Source: Pseudobacteroides cellulosolvens ATCC 35603 = DSM 2933 (lineage in GTDB: Bacteria; Bacillota; Clostridia; Acetivibrionales; DSM-2933). Taken from it: a stretch of 64,000 nucleotides of DNA. Shown here one piece after another: positions 1-8,028 of this stretch. A model generated the notes under the pieces. It searched no databases and was not told the DNA's origin. It saw only the letters and a program-made list of their open reading frames with translations. Within the stretch, counting starts at the first letter, position 1, and each line of letters starts with the position of its first letter. Made by a program: the position numbers and the translations under genes. The stretch covers positions 4,970,001 through 5,034,000 of the forward strand of contig NZ_LGTC01000001.1 in assembly GCF_001262605.1 (NCBI RefSeq), written 5' to 3'.

Positions 1-250
1 GAACAACCCCCATTGCATCCTCCAAGGCAAGGGTAGATGCCATGGAATGGGCTGTTGAACAAATCCCGCAAATACGCTGCGTAAAATACACAGCATCAAA
101 GGGGCTTCTGCCTTGGAGCATTTTTTCAAACCCACGAAACAGAAGTCCTTCTGTTTTAGCATCTACTATCTGGTTATTTTCAATATCCGCTTGAATTTCC
201 ATGAATCCGCTTATCCTGGTAACAGGATTAATAATAATCTTCTTTGTCAT
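1..250 (-). CDS. [NiFe] hydrogenase large subunit, N-terminal part (cut by window edge)
   Basis: The first 83 codons of a [NiFe] hydrogenase catalytic subunit are present; the rest lies outside the window. The start TKKIIINPVTRISGF and the L1 nickel-binding motif RICGICSTAHS (about residues 60-70), with its CxxC pair, identify the family. The ATG at 250 overlaps the TGA of the small subunit gene (ATGA), so the two are translationally coupled. The subunit oxidises or evolves H2 at the NiFe centre. The C-terminal cysteine pair and cleavage site cannot be checked here. Confidence 0.93.
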   Translation of the reverse strand, partial: MTKKIIINPVTRISGFMEIQADIENNQIVDAKTEGLLFRGFEKMLQGRSPFDAVYFTQRICGICSTAHSMASTLALEDAMGVV

Positions 251-1149
251 CTTCTAACCTCTCTTGTGGTATTGTAGCTGATAAAAGGTTCCATTGCGTC
301 AGGGAATCCGAATTGTGCACAACCAATGCAAGGGGTATCATCCTCAATAGGCCAGTTCACATATTGATTCCACTGCCTGATTGGGCAGTCTATACGCGTT
401 ACCGGCCCGCGGCAGCCCAATTTGAACATACAGGTTTTATCTCCTAACTTTTCTGCAAAGATTCCTTTATCAAAATATGATCTACGGGGACATCTATCAT
501 GAATTAAGGTGCTGTAAAACAAAAGAGGTCTATCCCTTCTGTCAAGTTCAAGTTCCCCGTAAAGTAGGATATGAGCCAATGTGCCCATAAACCAATCAGG
601 ATGACATGGGCACCCAGGCAGCTTTATTACCTTTCTGTTTAATACACTCTGCACACTGACACATTCAGCAGGATTCGGTCTTGCTGCAGAAACGCCTCCA
701 TGAGTTGCACACGCACCTATGGCAATAACAAATGCAGCCTTCTCACCAAGCGTTTTCACCGCTTCAAGTGCAGTTACCAGCTTTCCGTTCAGACGGCCGA
801 TGATGTTGTAGAGGCCATTGTTTTTAGTCGCAATAGCTCCTTCAACTGCAAGGATATAGTCACTTCCCAGAACACTAAACAGCTGCTCCATAGCATTCTG
901 CCCTTCGCTGGCTGAAAGACTGTTATTATAGATAAAATGAGTCATCTGGGAAATCAAGTACTTGAAATCAGGATTCGATCCATCCAGAAGTGATATGATA
1001 TTTCCTGAACAACCTGTCAATTCAAGCCACACAAGATTCCTTTTCTTTAAAACACCTTGTCTGACTTGTGTCTTAACAGTTTCAACAAGACTCGCGGCTG
1101 TATTGAGCCTTGCTTTATATTCAGGGCAGGTAAGGCTTCCATTGCTCAT
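247..1149 (-). CDS. [NiFe] hydrogenase small subunit
   Basis: A 300-residue small subunit that carries the FeS relay from the NiFe site. Visible motifs are WLELTGCSGN (proximal-cluster cysteine, about residue 47), GACATHGGV, LPGCPCHPDW, and a C-terminal cysteine set DRCPRR, CMFKLGCRGP and CIGCAQFGFPD. The N-terminus lacks a twin-arginine signal peptide, so a cytoplasmic enzyme is inferred. The stop overlaps the large subunit start. One base separates its start from the upstream cytochrome b5-like gene, which suggests that protein is a redox partner. The hydrogenase subgroup is not resolved. Confidence 0.95.
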   Translation of the reverse strand: MSNGSLTCPEYKARLNTAASLVETVKTQVRQGVLKKRNLVWLELTGCSGNIISLLDGSNPDFKYLISQMTHFIYNNSLSASEGQNAMEQLFSVLGSDYILAVEGAIATKNNGLYNIIGRLNGKLVTALEAVKTLGEKAAFVIAIGACATHGGVSAARPNPAECVSVQSVLNRKVIKLPGCPCHPDWFMGTLAHILLYGELELDRRDRPLLFYSTLIHDRCPRRSYFDKGIFAEKLGDKTCMFKLGCRGPVTRIDCPIRQWNQYVNWPIEDDTPCIGCAQFGFPDAMEPFISYNTTREVRR

Positions 1150-1150
1150 T

Positions 1151-1639
1151 TCACACCAACTTTCCCACTACTTTTAATTTACTCAGTATAGGCTGACCTG
1201 CATGACAGGATGCAAATTCATTGGTCAGGTCCTTGCCTGCTGTCAAGCCAAAGTGTGTTGCAGCTGCCCAGGCAGCATTATTTGTAACATCATAAACAGT
1301 ACCATTTACCGCTACATATGCAGGATTACCGCCTTTTCCATCAAATTTGGATAGTTCTTGCAGTGTAAATGTTGTTTGGTTTCCCGGCGTCGTTGGTTGC
1401 TGTGGTGCAGGCTGACCAGCTATAGAACTAACCCCCGGTTGAAGTGGCGGCAGTTGCTGCTGCACAGTCTGGCTCATAGCTGCAGTAACAGATTCAACCA
1501 TAGATATTCTGTCTCTTAAATGATTCAATATCAGATTTCTTGTATATACACATGGTATTACATATAATAAGTTTATATCATAATTAATTTCCGCCATAAT
1601 ACGGTCAAGGTTTTTGCCTGAAAAATCTTGTACTCTCAT
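1151..1639 (-). CDS. cytochrome b5-like heme/steroid-binding domain protein
   Basis: A 162-residue protein. Residues ~1-60 form a mixed helical segment, ~65-90 a Pro/Gln/Thr-rich linker, and ~92-162 a cytochrome b5-like domain beginning FTLQELSKFDG and containing YVAVNGTVYDVTN, WAAATHFGLTAGKD and SCHAGQPIL. The two histidines in the last motifs are the candidate heme ligands. It lies one base upstream of the hydrogenase small subunit in the same operon. An electron-transfer or membrane-tethering role for the hydrogenase is inferred. No clear signal peptide is seen. Confidence 0.8.
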   Translation of the reverse strand: MRVQDFSGKNLDRIMAEINYDINLLYVIPCVYTRNLILNHLRDRISMVESVTAAMSQTVQQQLPPLQPGVSSIAGQPAPQQPTTPGNQTTFTLQELSKFDGKGGNPAYVAVNGTVYDVTNNAAWAAATHFGLTAGKDLTNEFASCHAGQPILSKLKVVGKLV

Positions 1640-1714
1640 TTTTTCCCCTCCGGCAATAAATCTACTATATTAAGTATATTCCGAAGGAGCATCTTTGGTG
1701 ATTTACATAATTAT

Positions 1715-2179
1715 TCACTCAATAAAGGCTGGATAGCTTCTAACCATTTCACAAATAATTTTCTCAACCTCAAGACAAATACCATCGAATTTCCTCTTCA
1801 GGGTTCCACTTATCTCACATCCAAATTCAGCTTCTGCTATTTCAATCCCAATAATATGGCCTTTTATTGGCTTTGAGTATAATCTCATTAAGTCATAAAC
1901 GCTCATGTCATGCTGAGAGTTGGTTTCTCCATATGCAGTAATCGCTTCCTCCAGCTTGCATAAATGAATGCTTCCAGCTACTGTGCCTAAGTGTGCAGCA
2001 TCTAGAATAATTACAAAATCATCTTCCTTTAGCTGGTGAAAGCAAAACTGAAAATCGGTTTCTCCTATAATGACTTCAATTCCCATTGATTCCAGAATGT
2101 TTTTTATATTTTCCAGAACTGCTATGGCAATACCATCATCCATCATAATCCTGTTCCCAATACCAATAGCTTTTATCAT
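1715..2179 (-). CDS. [NiFe] hydrogenase maturation endopeptidase (HyaD/HycI/HupD family)
   Basis: A 154-residue protease-family protein that removes the C-terminal tail of the large subunit after nickel insertion. GIGNRIMMDDGIAIAV at the N-terminus carries one conserved acidic residue, VIILDAAHLG a second, and SQHDMSVYDLMRL the conserved histidine; these metal-sensing residues appear intact. It is the promoter-proximal gene of the hydrogenase operon. A ~50-bp piece of this gene, including the QHDMSVYDLM region, is repeated near 9.55 kb inside a debris zone. Confidence 0.9.
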   Translation of the reverse strand: MIKAIGIGNRIMMDDGIAIAVLENIKNILESMGIEVIIGETDFQFCFHQLKEDDFVIILDAAHLGTVAGSIHLCKLEEAITAYGETNSQHDMSVYDLMRLYSKPIKGHIIGIEIAEAEFGCEISGTLKRKFDGICLEVEKIICEMVRSYPAFIE

Positions 2180-2337
2180 GCCATAAACACCCCATCGAAT
2201 TGTTCCTGAATAATTGCACCACTAGATATATATGCAGATACTGGTGCGAAAATTTGAAAACCTTTAAGAATAGCTATAATATTCAAAAAATGTTCCATAA
2301 TTAATACAGATTCAAAGAAAAAAGTTGCTTTCTGCCC

Positions 2338-2454
2338 CTAAAAACAACAAAAGCCCTTGAAATCAAGGACTTTGCATTGTATTAAAATATAGTCAACACC
2401 ATCTACACTCTTTTCAATTATTCCCCCTACGCCAGGTATCGTAAATAGTTCCAT
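2338..2454 (-). pseudogene. Nudix hydrolase, N-terminal fragment
   Basis: A short frame starting with ATG at 2454 (GGGAG upstream) encodes 38 residues. The first ~30, MELFTIPGVGGIIEKSVDG followed by a YILIQCK strand, look like the first strands of a Nudix fold. The frame then runs into a hairpin plus T-rich tail and stops, before any Nudix box. A separate Nudix C-terminal fragment lies at 9659-9850, and the IQCKVL-coding stretch is repeated near 9.59 kb. The Nudix assignment is inferred from weak similarity. Confidence 0.45.
2340..2372 (-). terminator. putative rho-independent terminator
   Basis: On the minus strand, GTCCTTGA-TT-TCAAGGGC is followed by TTTTGTTGTTTTT. It sits downstream of the HD-domain and lipoprotein genes and upstream of the hydrogenase operon, so it would separate the two units. 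Confidence 0.55.
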
Positions 2455-2529
2455 TCTCAAATTACTCCCTTTGTACTGTTAAAATTTCAGTGCCTGAATA
2501 TAAATATTGTATAAGTTTTTATAATACTA

Positions 2530-3003
2530 TTAAATACCAAATTCAAGTTTAAGTTTTTCATACCTGTCTTTTTCATGTTCCTTGATTTCAAGCATTGGAT
2601 TATATAGACAGTGTTGAAGAACATCCGCATCCTTTAAGATTTCATTAAAATCAGAATGCACGATTTCTTTTTCACTATGGGTATAAATGGCATCACAGAT
2701 TATTTTAGTTTCATCATCATTTGTTAACCTTAATGATGACAAAATTTCTTTTGCCAGGATTGCACCTTTATGTGCATGGTCTTTTGTATCCATTTTAGCA
2801 TATGAATATATATCATGAAGCATACCCGCCATTACTGCAAGTTCAGCATTTTCTCCACGCTTTAACGAAATTAACGAACAAAATTGGGCTACACCATATA
2901 AATGCAAATAAGCACATCTTCGTTCTTCAACATCTGACATATTCAAAAGGATTTCATCTATATTTTTTCTTAAAATCTCAATTCTGTTCATAAATTGTTT
3001 CAT
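2530..3003 (-). CDS. HD-domain phosphohydrolase-like protein
   Basis: About 157 residues from the ATG at 3003. A TTG at 3030 gives a longer frame but is less likely, because GGTGAG abuts the ATG and an ATG at 2991 lies 12 bases further. The HD signature is visible: an upstream histidine, GMLHDIYSYAK (HD pair), DHAHKGA, and later YTHSEKE and KDADVLQH. This order matches metal-dependent HD hydrolases of the YedJ/PF01966 type, which act on nucleotides or phosphate esters. The substrate is unknown. It is flanked on both sides by gene debris. Confidence 0.75.
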   Translation of the reverse strand: MKQFMNRIEILRKNIDEILLNMSDVEERRCAYLHLYGVAQFCSLISLKRGENAELAVMAGMLHDIYSYAKMDTKDHAHKGAILAKEILSSLRLTNDDETKIICDAIYTHSEKEIVHSDFNEILKDADVLQHCLYNPMLEIKEHEKDRYEKLKLEFGI

Positions 3004-3088
3004 CTCACCAAATATTACCTTTCTTCGCAATTAAAACTTGTCCGCATCTTATGAATAGTGTCAATAAACTTAACTTCCAAAATTGAAA

Positions 3089-3463
3089 TTAATTTTCTTT
3101 CAATTTGAATTCCGCTTTGTCTGTTATATTAATCCCAAATCTATCATCCGTCAAATTTACCGCTGATGACTCGTTTCCCTTAAAAAGAAGTTTATCCCCA
3201 TCTACTTGAAATACATACTTGTACCTTCCATCATGTGTTATCATAGTTAATATATCGTTCTTTATTGTATAAGTCCCGATTGATAAGTAACTGCTTAAAG
3301 CATCAAATGAAAACGAAATATTCTCATCAGAGATTGTAACTGAAGGAACTACTCCTGTATTTGTTCCTGTATGTTCCAACACATAAGTCCCGTACTTTAA
3401 GTTGATTGTATCATTATTGAAACTACATCCTGTTAATAATGACAGAACCAAAAACATAATCAA
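3089..3463 (-). pseudogene. lipoprotein gene, apparently 5'-truncated
   Basis: A 124-residue frame with a lipobox LVLSLLTGC near its N-terminus, then a β-rich domain (YGTYVLEHTGT, VTISDENISFSF, YKYVFQVDGDKLLF). The usual Lys/Arg-rich start of the signal peptide is missing and no ribosome binding site precedes the TTG at 3463 or the ATG at 3457. Immediately upstream the DNA switches to a relic of an hsdR 5' end, so a deletion or rearrangement probably removed the start. A second, further deleted copy lies at 9852-10098. Function unknown. Confidence 0.6.
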
Positions 3464-3490
3464 ACTAGCCGTTATTCAATAACCCCAACC

Positions 3491-3608
3491 GGATTTTGAT
3501 TCATCAAATCACCCCTAAGTTTAGAAATGCTCAAATGATACGGTAATTCTCAATCAAACTTCAATTAATGCCATTCCTATACTTTCCACAGTTTCTCAAC
3601 AATATTTT
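3491..3608 (-). repeat. dispersed repeat copy A: hsdR leader plus first codons
   Basis: About 118 bp nearly identical (about five mismatches by eye) to 21245-21362. In the second copy it is the leader and first codons of a type I restriction subunit gene: AGGGGTGA ribosome binding site, then ATG at 3504 encoding MNQNP. Here the frame leaves hsdR after codon 5 (MNQNPVGVIE, stop at 3472). It therefore marks a recombination junction and not a working gene. Confidence 0.8.
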
Positions 3609-3648
3609 AAATGAGCGTCATTGATACAATTTAATTTTTCCTCATTTG

Positions 3649-3669
3649 TTGCACCCTAGGGGGGTGCAA
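3649..3669. promoter_or_regulatory. inverted repeat TTGCACCC/GGGTGCAA
   Basis: Perfect 8-bp arms separated by 5 bases in an otherwise gene-free stretch (3609-4017). No T-tract follows closely, so an operator or relic is as likely as a terminator. Nothing else recognisable was seen in this ~400-bp gap. Confidence 0.35.
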
Positions 3670-4017
3670 ATTGTATATGGGAGTGCATCCAAAATTACGG
3701 TTACCCAAAGTTACACAAAAAATTCTGAAAACTACATTTCATGGGGTTTAATTTCAAATCCCGAGTAATGTCATCTGACATTCTTGTGTACCGATTAGGT
3801 TTTTGCAGGCTATAGCACTTTACTTTGTTTTATGGGTAAGCCCAAAGACAAACTTGAAAAGTAACTATTTTACATGTTTGGAATATGTCGGTTTATAGTC
3901 TCATATTTACTGACAACTCCATAGGTTTTTTCCAGTTAATCATCTTTCATAAACCACATGTAGTATTAAAAAGGGTATATATGAAAGTTCTCATATACAT
4001 CCATGAATATAGCTTCT

Positions 4018-4203
4018 TTACCAACTAGCCTTTTTAACTCCGGGTATTTGCCCTTTATATGCTAAATCTCGAAAGCACAATCTACAAATTCCAAATTTCC
4101 TCATATACGCATGTGGTCTACCGCATAGCTTGCATCTGTTATATTTTCTCACTTTATATTTTGGTGTTCCAAGCTGCTTTAAAACCATTGCCTTTTTTGC
4201 CAA
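4018..4203 (-). CDS. rpsN: 30S ribosomal protein uS14, zinc-binding type (stand-alone copy)
   Basis: A complete 61-residue S14 type Z protein with the four zinc-ligand cysteines C24, C27, C40 and C43 (RCKLCGRPH and GICRLCFRDLAYKG) and the conserved end IPGVKKASW. It binds 16S rRNA in the small-subunit head. It lies outside any ribosomal protein operon, next to a spore-coat-type catalase, so it is probably a second paralog; this is inferred because the main S10/spc operon is not in the window. Residues 4-20 diverge somewhat from typical sequences. Confidence 0.93.
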   Translation of the reverse strand: MAKKAMVLKQLGTPKYKVRKYNRCKLCGRPHAYMRKFGICRLCFRDLAYKGQIPGVKKASW

Positions 4204-4224
4204 TTTTCATCCCCCGTCTCTATG

Positions 4225-4917
4225 CTAGTGTTGTGAAGGGTTCTGCGGGTTTGGATTACTAAAGCTTGCAGGCTGTGGATTATCCGCATTAAAATATTGC
4301 CCACCTGGAGTAGAAAGATTAAAATAAAGTTTTGAATCTTTTGTAACACCCCAATCTTTTAACGAACCTGTATCCTGGATTTTATTGAATGCTTCCCTGA
4401 ACATTGTATTATGTGCTTCTTCACGGTTTAAAAGGAAATCTATCGTTTCCCTTACACCTTTATCATTAATTTGCCTGTGAAGATATTCATAAACCACCTT
4501 AGCTCTTTGCTCCGCTGCTATATTGGAAAGTATGTCCGCAGCCAAATCACCAGTTTCGTTTACATATGCTGCCGTCCAAAGCTGGCCTGATGCATTCGTC
4601 AACATCGGTGTAAGTCCGCTTAATACGTGGGCTTCGATATTGCCAACTGTAGCATTGTGTGCATCTAATTTATGACCATTCAACATATTGACTGTAGTTG
4701 CAACCATCTCCATATGGCTTAATTCTTCTGAAGCGATATCCAAAAACAGGTCTTTTATTGCTGGGTCTTTTATTCTGAAACTTTGTGACAGGTATTGCAG
4801 TGCCGCCTTAAGCTCTCCTTGCGGCCCACCTAGTTGTTCCTGCAACATTGCCGCATAATTAGGATTTGACGCATCGACTCTAACTTCATGCAATAACTGT
4901 TTATCGTGTTTAAACAT
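4225..4917 (-). CDS. manganese catalase family protein (CotJC-like)
   Basis: A 230-residue protein in the dimanganese catalase/CotJC family. Metal-ligand motifs are visible: GELKAALQYLSQSF (Glu), LDIASEELSHMEMVA (Glu and His), NIAAEQRAKVVYEYL (Glu) and NREEAHNTMFREAF (Glu and His). The family decomposes peroxide, and CotJC is a spore-coat component. TTGGAGGAG precedes the ATG. The gene follows a small ORF at 4977-5182 and precedes rpsN, with short spacing. Proximity to a ger operon fits a spore role but does not prove it. The C-terminus is Asn/Pro/Gln-rich. Confidence 0.92.
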   Translation of the reverse strand: MFKHDKQLLHEVRVDASNPNYAAMLQEQLGGPQGELKAALQYLSQSFRIKDPAIKDLFLDIASEELSHMEMVATTVNMLNGHKLDAHNATVGNIEAHVLSGLTPMLTNASGQLWTAAYVNETGDLAADILSNIAAEQRAKVVYEYLHRQINDKGVRETIDFLLNREEAHNTMFREAFNKIQDTGSLKDWGVTKDSKLYFNLSTPGGQYFNADNPQPASFSNPNPQNPSQH

Positions 4918-4976
4918 AAAATTATCTCCTCCAAGGTATATTCTTATCAGTTTAGTTATTTACAATTATTAATTTT

Positions 4977-5182
4977 CTATTCTTTTAGCTTCGGAACGGG
5001 CTTTTTCATCCCTTTACTTTTTTGCCCTTGTGAAGGGGTGGTATTCTCTTTAGTACCTTTACTTTTATCCTGTTGCTTTCCAATTTCGTCGGCTTCAGGA
5101 ATATAGAATTCTTTAACTTGTTTTTTTCCTTATAGATCATATACGATAAAAGCTTTATTAGGGCATTTTGTTTTTTAGCCAT
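4977..5182 (-). CDS. small protein upstream of Mn-catalase, readable only through a -1 shift
   Basis: ATG at 5182 is preceded by AAAGG with 8-base spacing and starts MAKKQNALIKLLSYMIYKEK. In frame 0 it runs to 5006 with a very basic tail. At an in-phase A-AAA-AAC heptamer (minus strand, around 5120-5127), a -1 slip gives a more balanced tail (KKQVKEFYIPEADEIGKQ, ending KKPVPKLKE) that stops at 4977, 60 bases before the catalase. The options are programmed frameshifting, a one-base loss in an A8 run, or a sequencing error. No homolog was recognised. Confidence 0.45.
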
Positions 5183-5227
5183 ATGTATCACCTTTAGTAT
5201 TAATTCATAAATTTATACTACATCAAA

Positions 5228-5249
5228 TAATTTACAATAATGTAAATTA
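5228..5249. promoter_or_regulatory. perfect palindrome between divergent units
   Basis: TAATTTACA-ATAA-TGTAAATTA, 9-bp perfect arms, lies in the ~200-bp region between the small gene/Mn-catalase unit (minus) and the germination operon (plus). Position and symmetry suggest an operator. No regulator is assigned. Confidence 0.4.
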
Positions 5250-5389
5250 AACGCGAATTGGTATCCTCACCTTTATTGAGTGATCTTTACTTCCAACGCC
5301 GCATGTTTAACATATTCATTTTCTGTTAATAATCCAATATATCCAAACATAACCAAACATCAATATAACATTAAAGACGGTGAGATAAT

Positions 5390-6925
5390 ATGAAAAGCTT
5401 TTTCAATAGAAAAAAGAAAAATAACAATAATCAGTATAAAGAAGTTCCTATTTCAAGTTGCTTGGAGATTAACCTTGAGAAGGTTAAGGAGATCTTTGAA
5501 TATCCGACAAATATGGATTTTATAATGCGTGAAATTTATATAAAACCTCTGAACAAAAACAGCACCTTAATTTATATACAAGGAGCTGCAGACAAAGCAC
5601 AAATAGAGCAGCACATTATCGCTCCCCTTCTTGAAAATGTTCAAATCGAGATTAAAGAAGGTCAACTGGCAGATATCATGAGCAAGGTACTTCATGCTGC
5701 TGTTTTAAAAAAGATAACCACCCTTTCAGATATCACAAACAACATAATACTGGGTAATACCATACTATTCGTTGATGGATATGCAGAAGCCATCTCTATT
5801 GGTACATCAGGGTTTGAATCAAGAAGTGTTGAACAAACAAAAATTGAGAACGTAATAAAAGGTCCAAAGGAAGCATTTGTTGAATCTCTGGAAATGAATC
5901 GGTCATTAATAAGAAAGTTTGTACAAAATGAAAAACTGGTGGCTGAAAGGATCAAGCTCGGCGAAAAGTCGTCCTATGAAATATCAGTCATGTATATAAA
6001 AGATATAGCAGACCCGGAGCTAGTCGAAAAGGTAAAAAAGAGAGTTAGAGAAATCAAGGTTGACGGAATGATTGGTATAAGTCAATTAGAGCAGCATATA
6101 GAAGAAAGACCATATTCACTGGTACCTACAGTTCTTAATACAGAGAGGCCTGACAGGGCTGCCTCCTTTTTGAATGAAGGATATGTTGTGTTGATTGATC
6201 ATAGCCCCGGATGTTTGGTGCTGCCCGTTACTATATGGTCTTTTTTTCATTCTGCTGAAGATCAATACCAGAGGTGGCCTTATGCTAATTTTATACGTAT
6301 AATACGCTTAATTTCCTATATGATTGCGCTTTTTACACCAGGTGCATATATTGCCTTGTCTGTTTTCCATGTTGCAATGGTCCCTACAGACCTTCTGTTG
6401 TCCATTGCCGCAACAAGAGAGCTTGTCCCGTTTCCGGTCTTTCTTGAAGTGCTTATAATGGAGATATCCTTTGAGCTCATAAGAGAAGCGGGTGCACGAG
6501 TACCATCGCCCCTGGGTTCTACCATAAGTATTGTTGGTGCTCTGATACTTGGCCAGGCAGCTGTACAAGCGGGTATTATCAGTCCTATTCTGGTCATTGT
6601 AGTAGCCATTACCGGACTAGCTTCTTATGCCATTCCTGAAAATAGTACTAACTATATGATACGTATCGGAAGATTTGCGTATATGCTAATTGGCGCATTT
6701 ATGGGTTTTTATGGACTAGCTTTATTCTTTGCTGGTAGTCTGGCATACATGGTGTCAATAAAATCCTTTAATGTACCCTTTTTTGCACCAAAAGCCCCCT
6801 ATTATCCATCATCAAAAGATACTTTTTTACGCCCGCCAGTTTGGAAACAATGGCTTCGACCGTTCTTTACAGATCCCCAGGATAAAGTAAGGGCAAAAAA
6901 CCCAAAGGAGAGGTCAAACCAATGA
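5390..6925 (+). CDS. spore germination receptor subunit A (GerA family)
   Basis: A 511-residue A subunit of a nutrient germinant receptor in the spore inner membrane. The N-terminal ~250 residues are the soluble domain (ISSCLEINLEKVKEIF, ILFVDGYAEAISIGT, NRSLIRKFVQNEKL). The rest carries the family membrane segments with RIIRLISYMIALFTPGAYIA, FELIREAGARVPSPLGSTIS and GLASYAIPENSTNYMIR. GGTGAG precedes the ATG. The gene overlaps the B subunit by four bases (ATGA). Expression late in the forespore is expected from the family, but no convincing sigma-G promoter was seen. Confidence 0.95.
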   Translation: MKSFFNRKKKNNNNQYKEVPISSCLEINLEKVKEIFEYPTNMDFIMREIYIKPLNKNSTLIYIQGAADKAQIEQHIIAPLLENVQIEIKEGQLADIMSKVLHAAVLKKITTLSDITNNIILGNTILFVDGYAEAISIGTSGFESRSVEQTKIENVIKGPKEAFVESLEMNRSLIRKFVQNEKLVAERIKLGEKSSYEISVMYIKDIADPELVEKVKKRVREIKVDGMIGISQLEQHIEERPYSLVPTVLNTERPDRAASFLNEGYVVLIDHSPGCLVLPVTIWSFFHSAEDQYQRWPYANFIRIIRLISYMIALFTPGAYIALSVFHVAMVPTDLLLSIAATRELVPFPVFLEVLIMEISFELIREAGARVPSPLGSTISIVGALILGQAAVQAGIISPILVIVVAITGLASYAIPENSTNYMIRIGRFAYMLIGAFMGFYGLALFFAGSLAYMVSIKSFNVPFFAPKAPYYPSSKDTFLRPPVWKQWLRPFFTDPQDKVRAKNPKERSNQ

Positions 6926-8028
6926 TAAATAAAACTGACGGCAAGATCGGTTCCAGAGAAATATTCGTGTTGGTTATGTATATGATAGCAGTTGAATTAT
7001 CAGATATGACACCTACCTTTCTATTTGATAAAGGCAAAACAGCTACCTGGATGATCCCTGTCCTTGCTGGTGCTGTAATAATCCCTCCATTTCTTGTTCT
7101 TTCAGTTTTACTGAAGAAATATAAGAACAAAGGGCTGATTGATATAATATATACTGTAACAGGGAAATATGTAGGTTTCATTATCAGTATGGTTTTATTT
7201 CTGATCATGCTTTTAGCGACAACTGTTAACAGCAGAGATTATGTCGACATTATTCAGACATTGTTTTTACCCAGAACGCCTAGATTGGTTATATATATTC
7301 TATTAATGGGGACAGCATGGTTTATTGCATCACGTGGACTGGAGGTTATTGGCCGTACTGCATGGTTAATCTTTCCTTTACTCACCCTGATTCTGTCAAT
7401 CTTCGTATTTTTAGCCCTAAAGAAGGCCAATCTGTCTTTTCTATCACCTGTTTGGGGACCGGGACTTATAGAACTAACAAAAACTTCGGTAAAACATAAC
7501 GCAATCGTCGGAGATATTATTTTGCTTGCTGCACTGTTTCCTCATGTAAGAACCTATAAGGACTTCAAGATACCTGTTATATTTGGACTAGTCGTAAGTG
7601 TAATAGAAATGGCAGGCTCTTATGCAATATATGTTGCAACTTTTGACTATCCATCAGTCAACCATGTCATGTTTCCTTTTCACCAGACACTTACATTAAT
7701 CCATCTGGGAAGATTCTTTATTAACGTCGAGGCATTCTATTTTGCCTTTTGGGTCATAGCTTCAGTAATAAGATATGCAATTTATCTTTATCTAACAGCA
7801 GCTATTTTTGCTTACACATTGAGGCTGAAAGAGTTTGAGCCATTGCTATTGCCATTTACTGCACTGGTTTTACTATTGGGTATGATACCAGGGAATATAA
7901 TGCAAACAACATTAATTTACCGCCAGAGTATTTTACTCAAAAGTACATGGTTAATCTTCATTTTACTTCCTTTCGTACTATGGCTGCTATCAAAGATAAG
8001 AGGTGATAAATCTAAATGCAAAGTATAG
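6922..8028 (+). CDS. spore germination receptor subunit B (GerB, APC-superfamily permease)
   Basis: A 368-residue integral membrane protein with about ten hydrophobic segments. It starts KIGSREIFVLVMYMIAVELS and contains YTVTGKYVGFIISMVLFLI and WFIASRGLEVIGRTAWLIF, typical of GerAB/GerKB germinant-binding permease-like subunits. It is coupled to the A subunit by ATGA and to the C subunit by a 13-base overlap. The C-terminal end is lysine-rich (SKIRGDKSKCKV). It is the most probable germinant-recognition subunit; the ligand cannot be read from sequence. Confidence 0.95.
   Translation: MINKTDGKIGSREIFVLVMYMIAVELSDMTPTFLFDKGKTATWMIPVLAGAVIIPPFLVLSVLLKKYKNKGLIDIIYTVTGKYVGFIISMVLFLIMLLATTVNSRDYVDIIQTLFLPRTPRLVIYILLMGTAWFIASRGLEVIGRTAWLIFPLLTLILSIFVFLALKKANLSFLSPVWGPGLIELTKTSVKHNAIVGDIILLAALFPHVRTYKDFKIPVIFGLVVSVIEMAGSYAIYVATFDYPSVNHVMFPFHQTLTLIHLGRFFINVEAFYFAFWVIASVIRYAIYLYLTAAIFAYTLRLKEFEPLLLPFTALVLLLGMIPGNIMQTTLIYRQSILLKSTWLIFILLPFVLWLLSKIRGDKSKCKV

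Noticed and set aside
5270..5389. sigma-G-type promoter before the germination operon
   Set aside because: TGAGTGA with CATGTTTA at 18-base spacing is only a loose match to the consensus.
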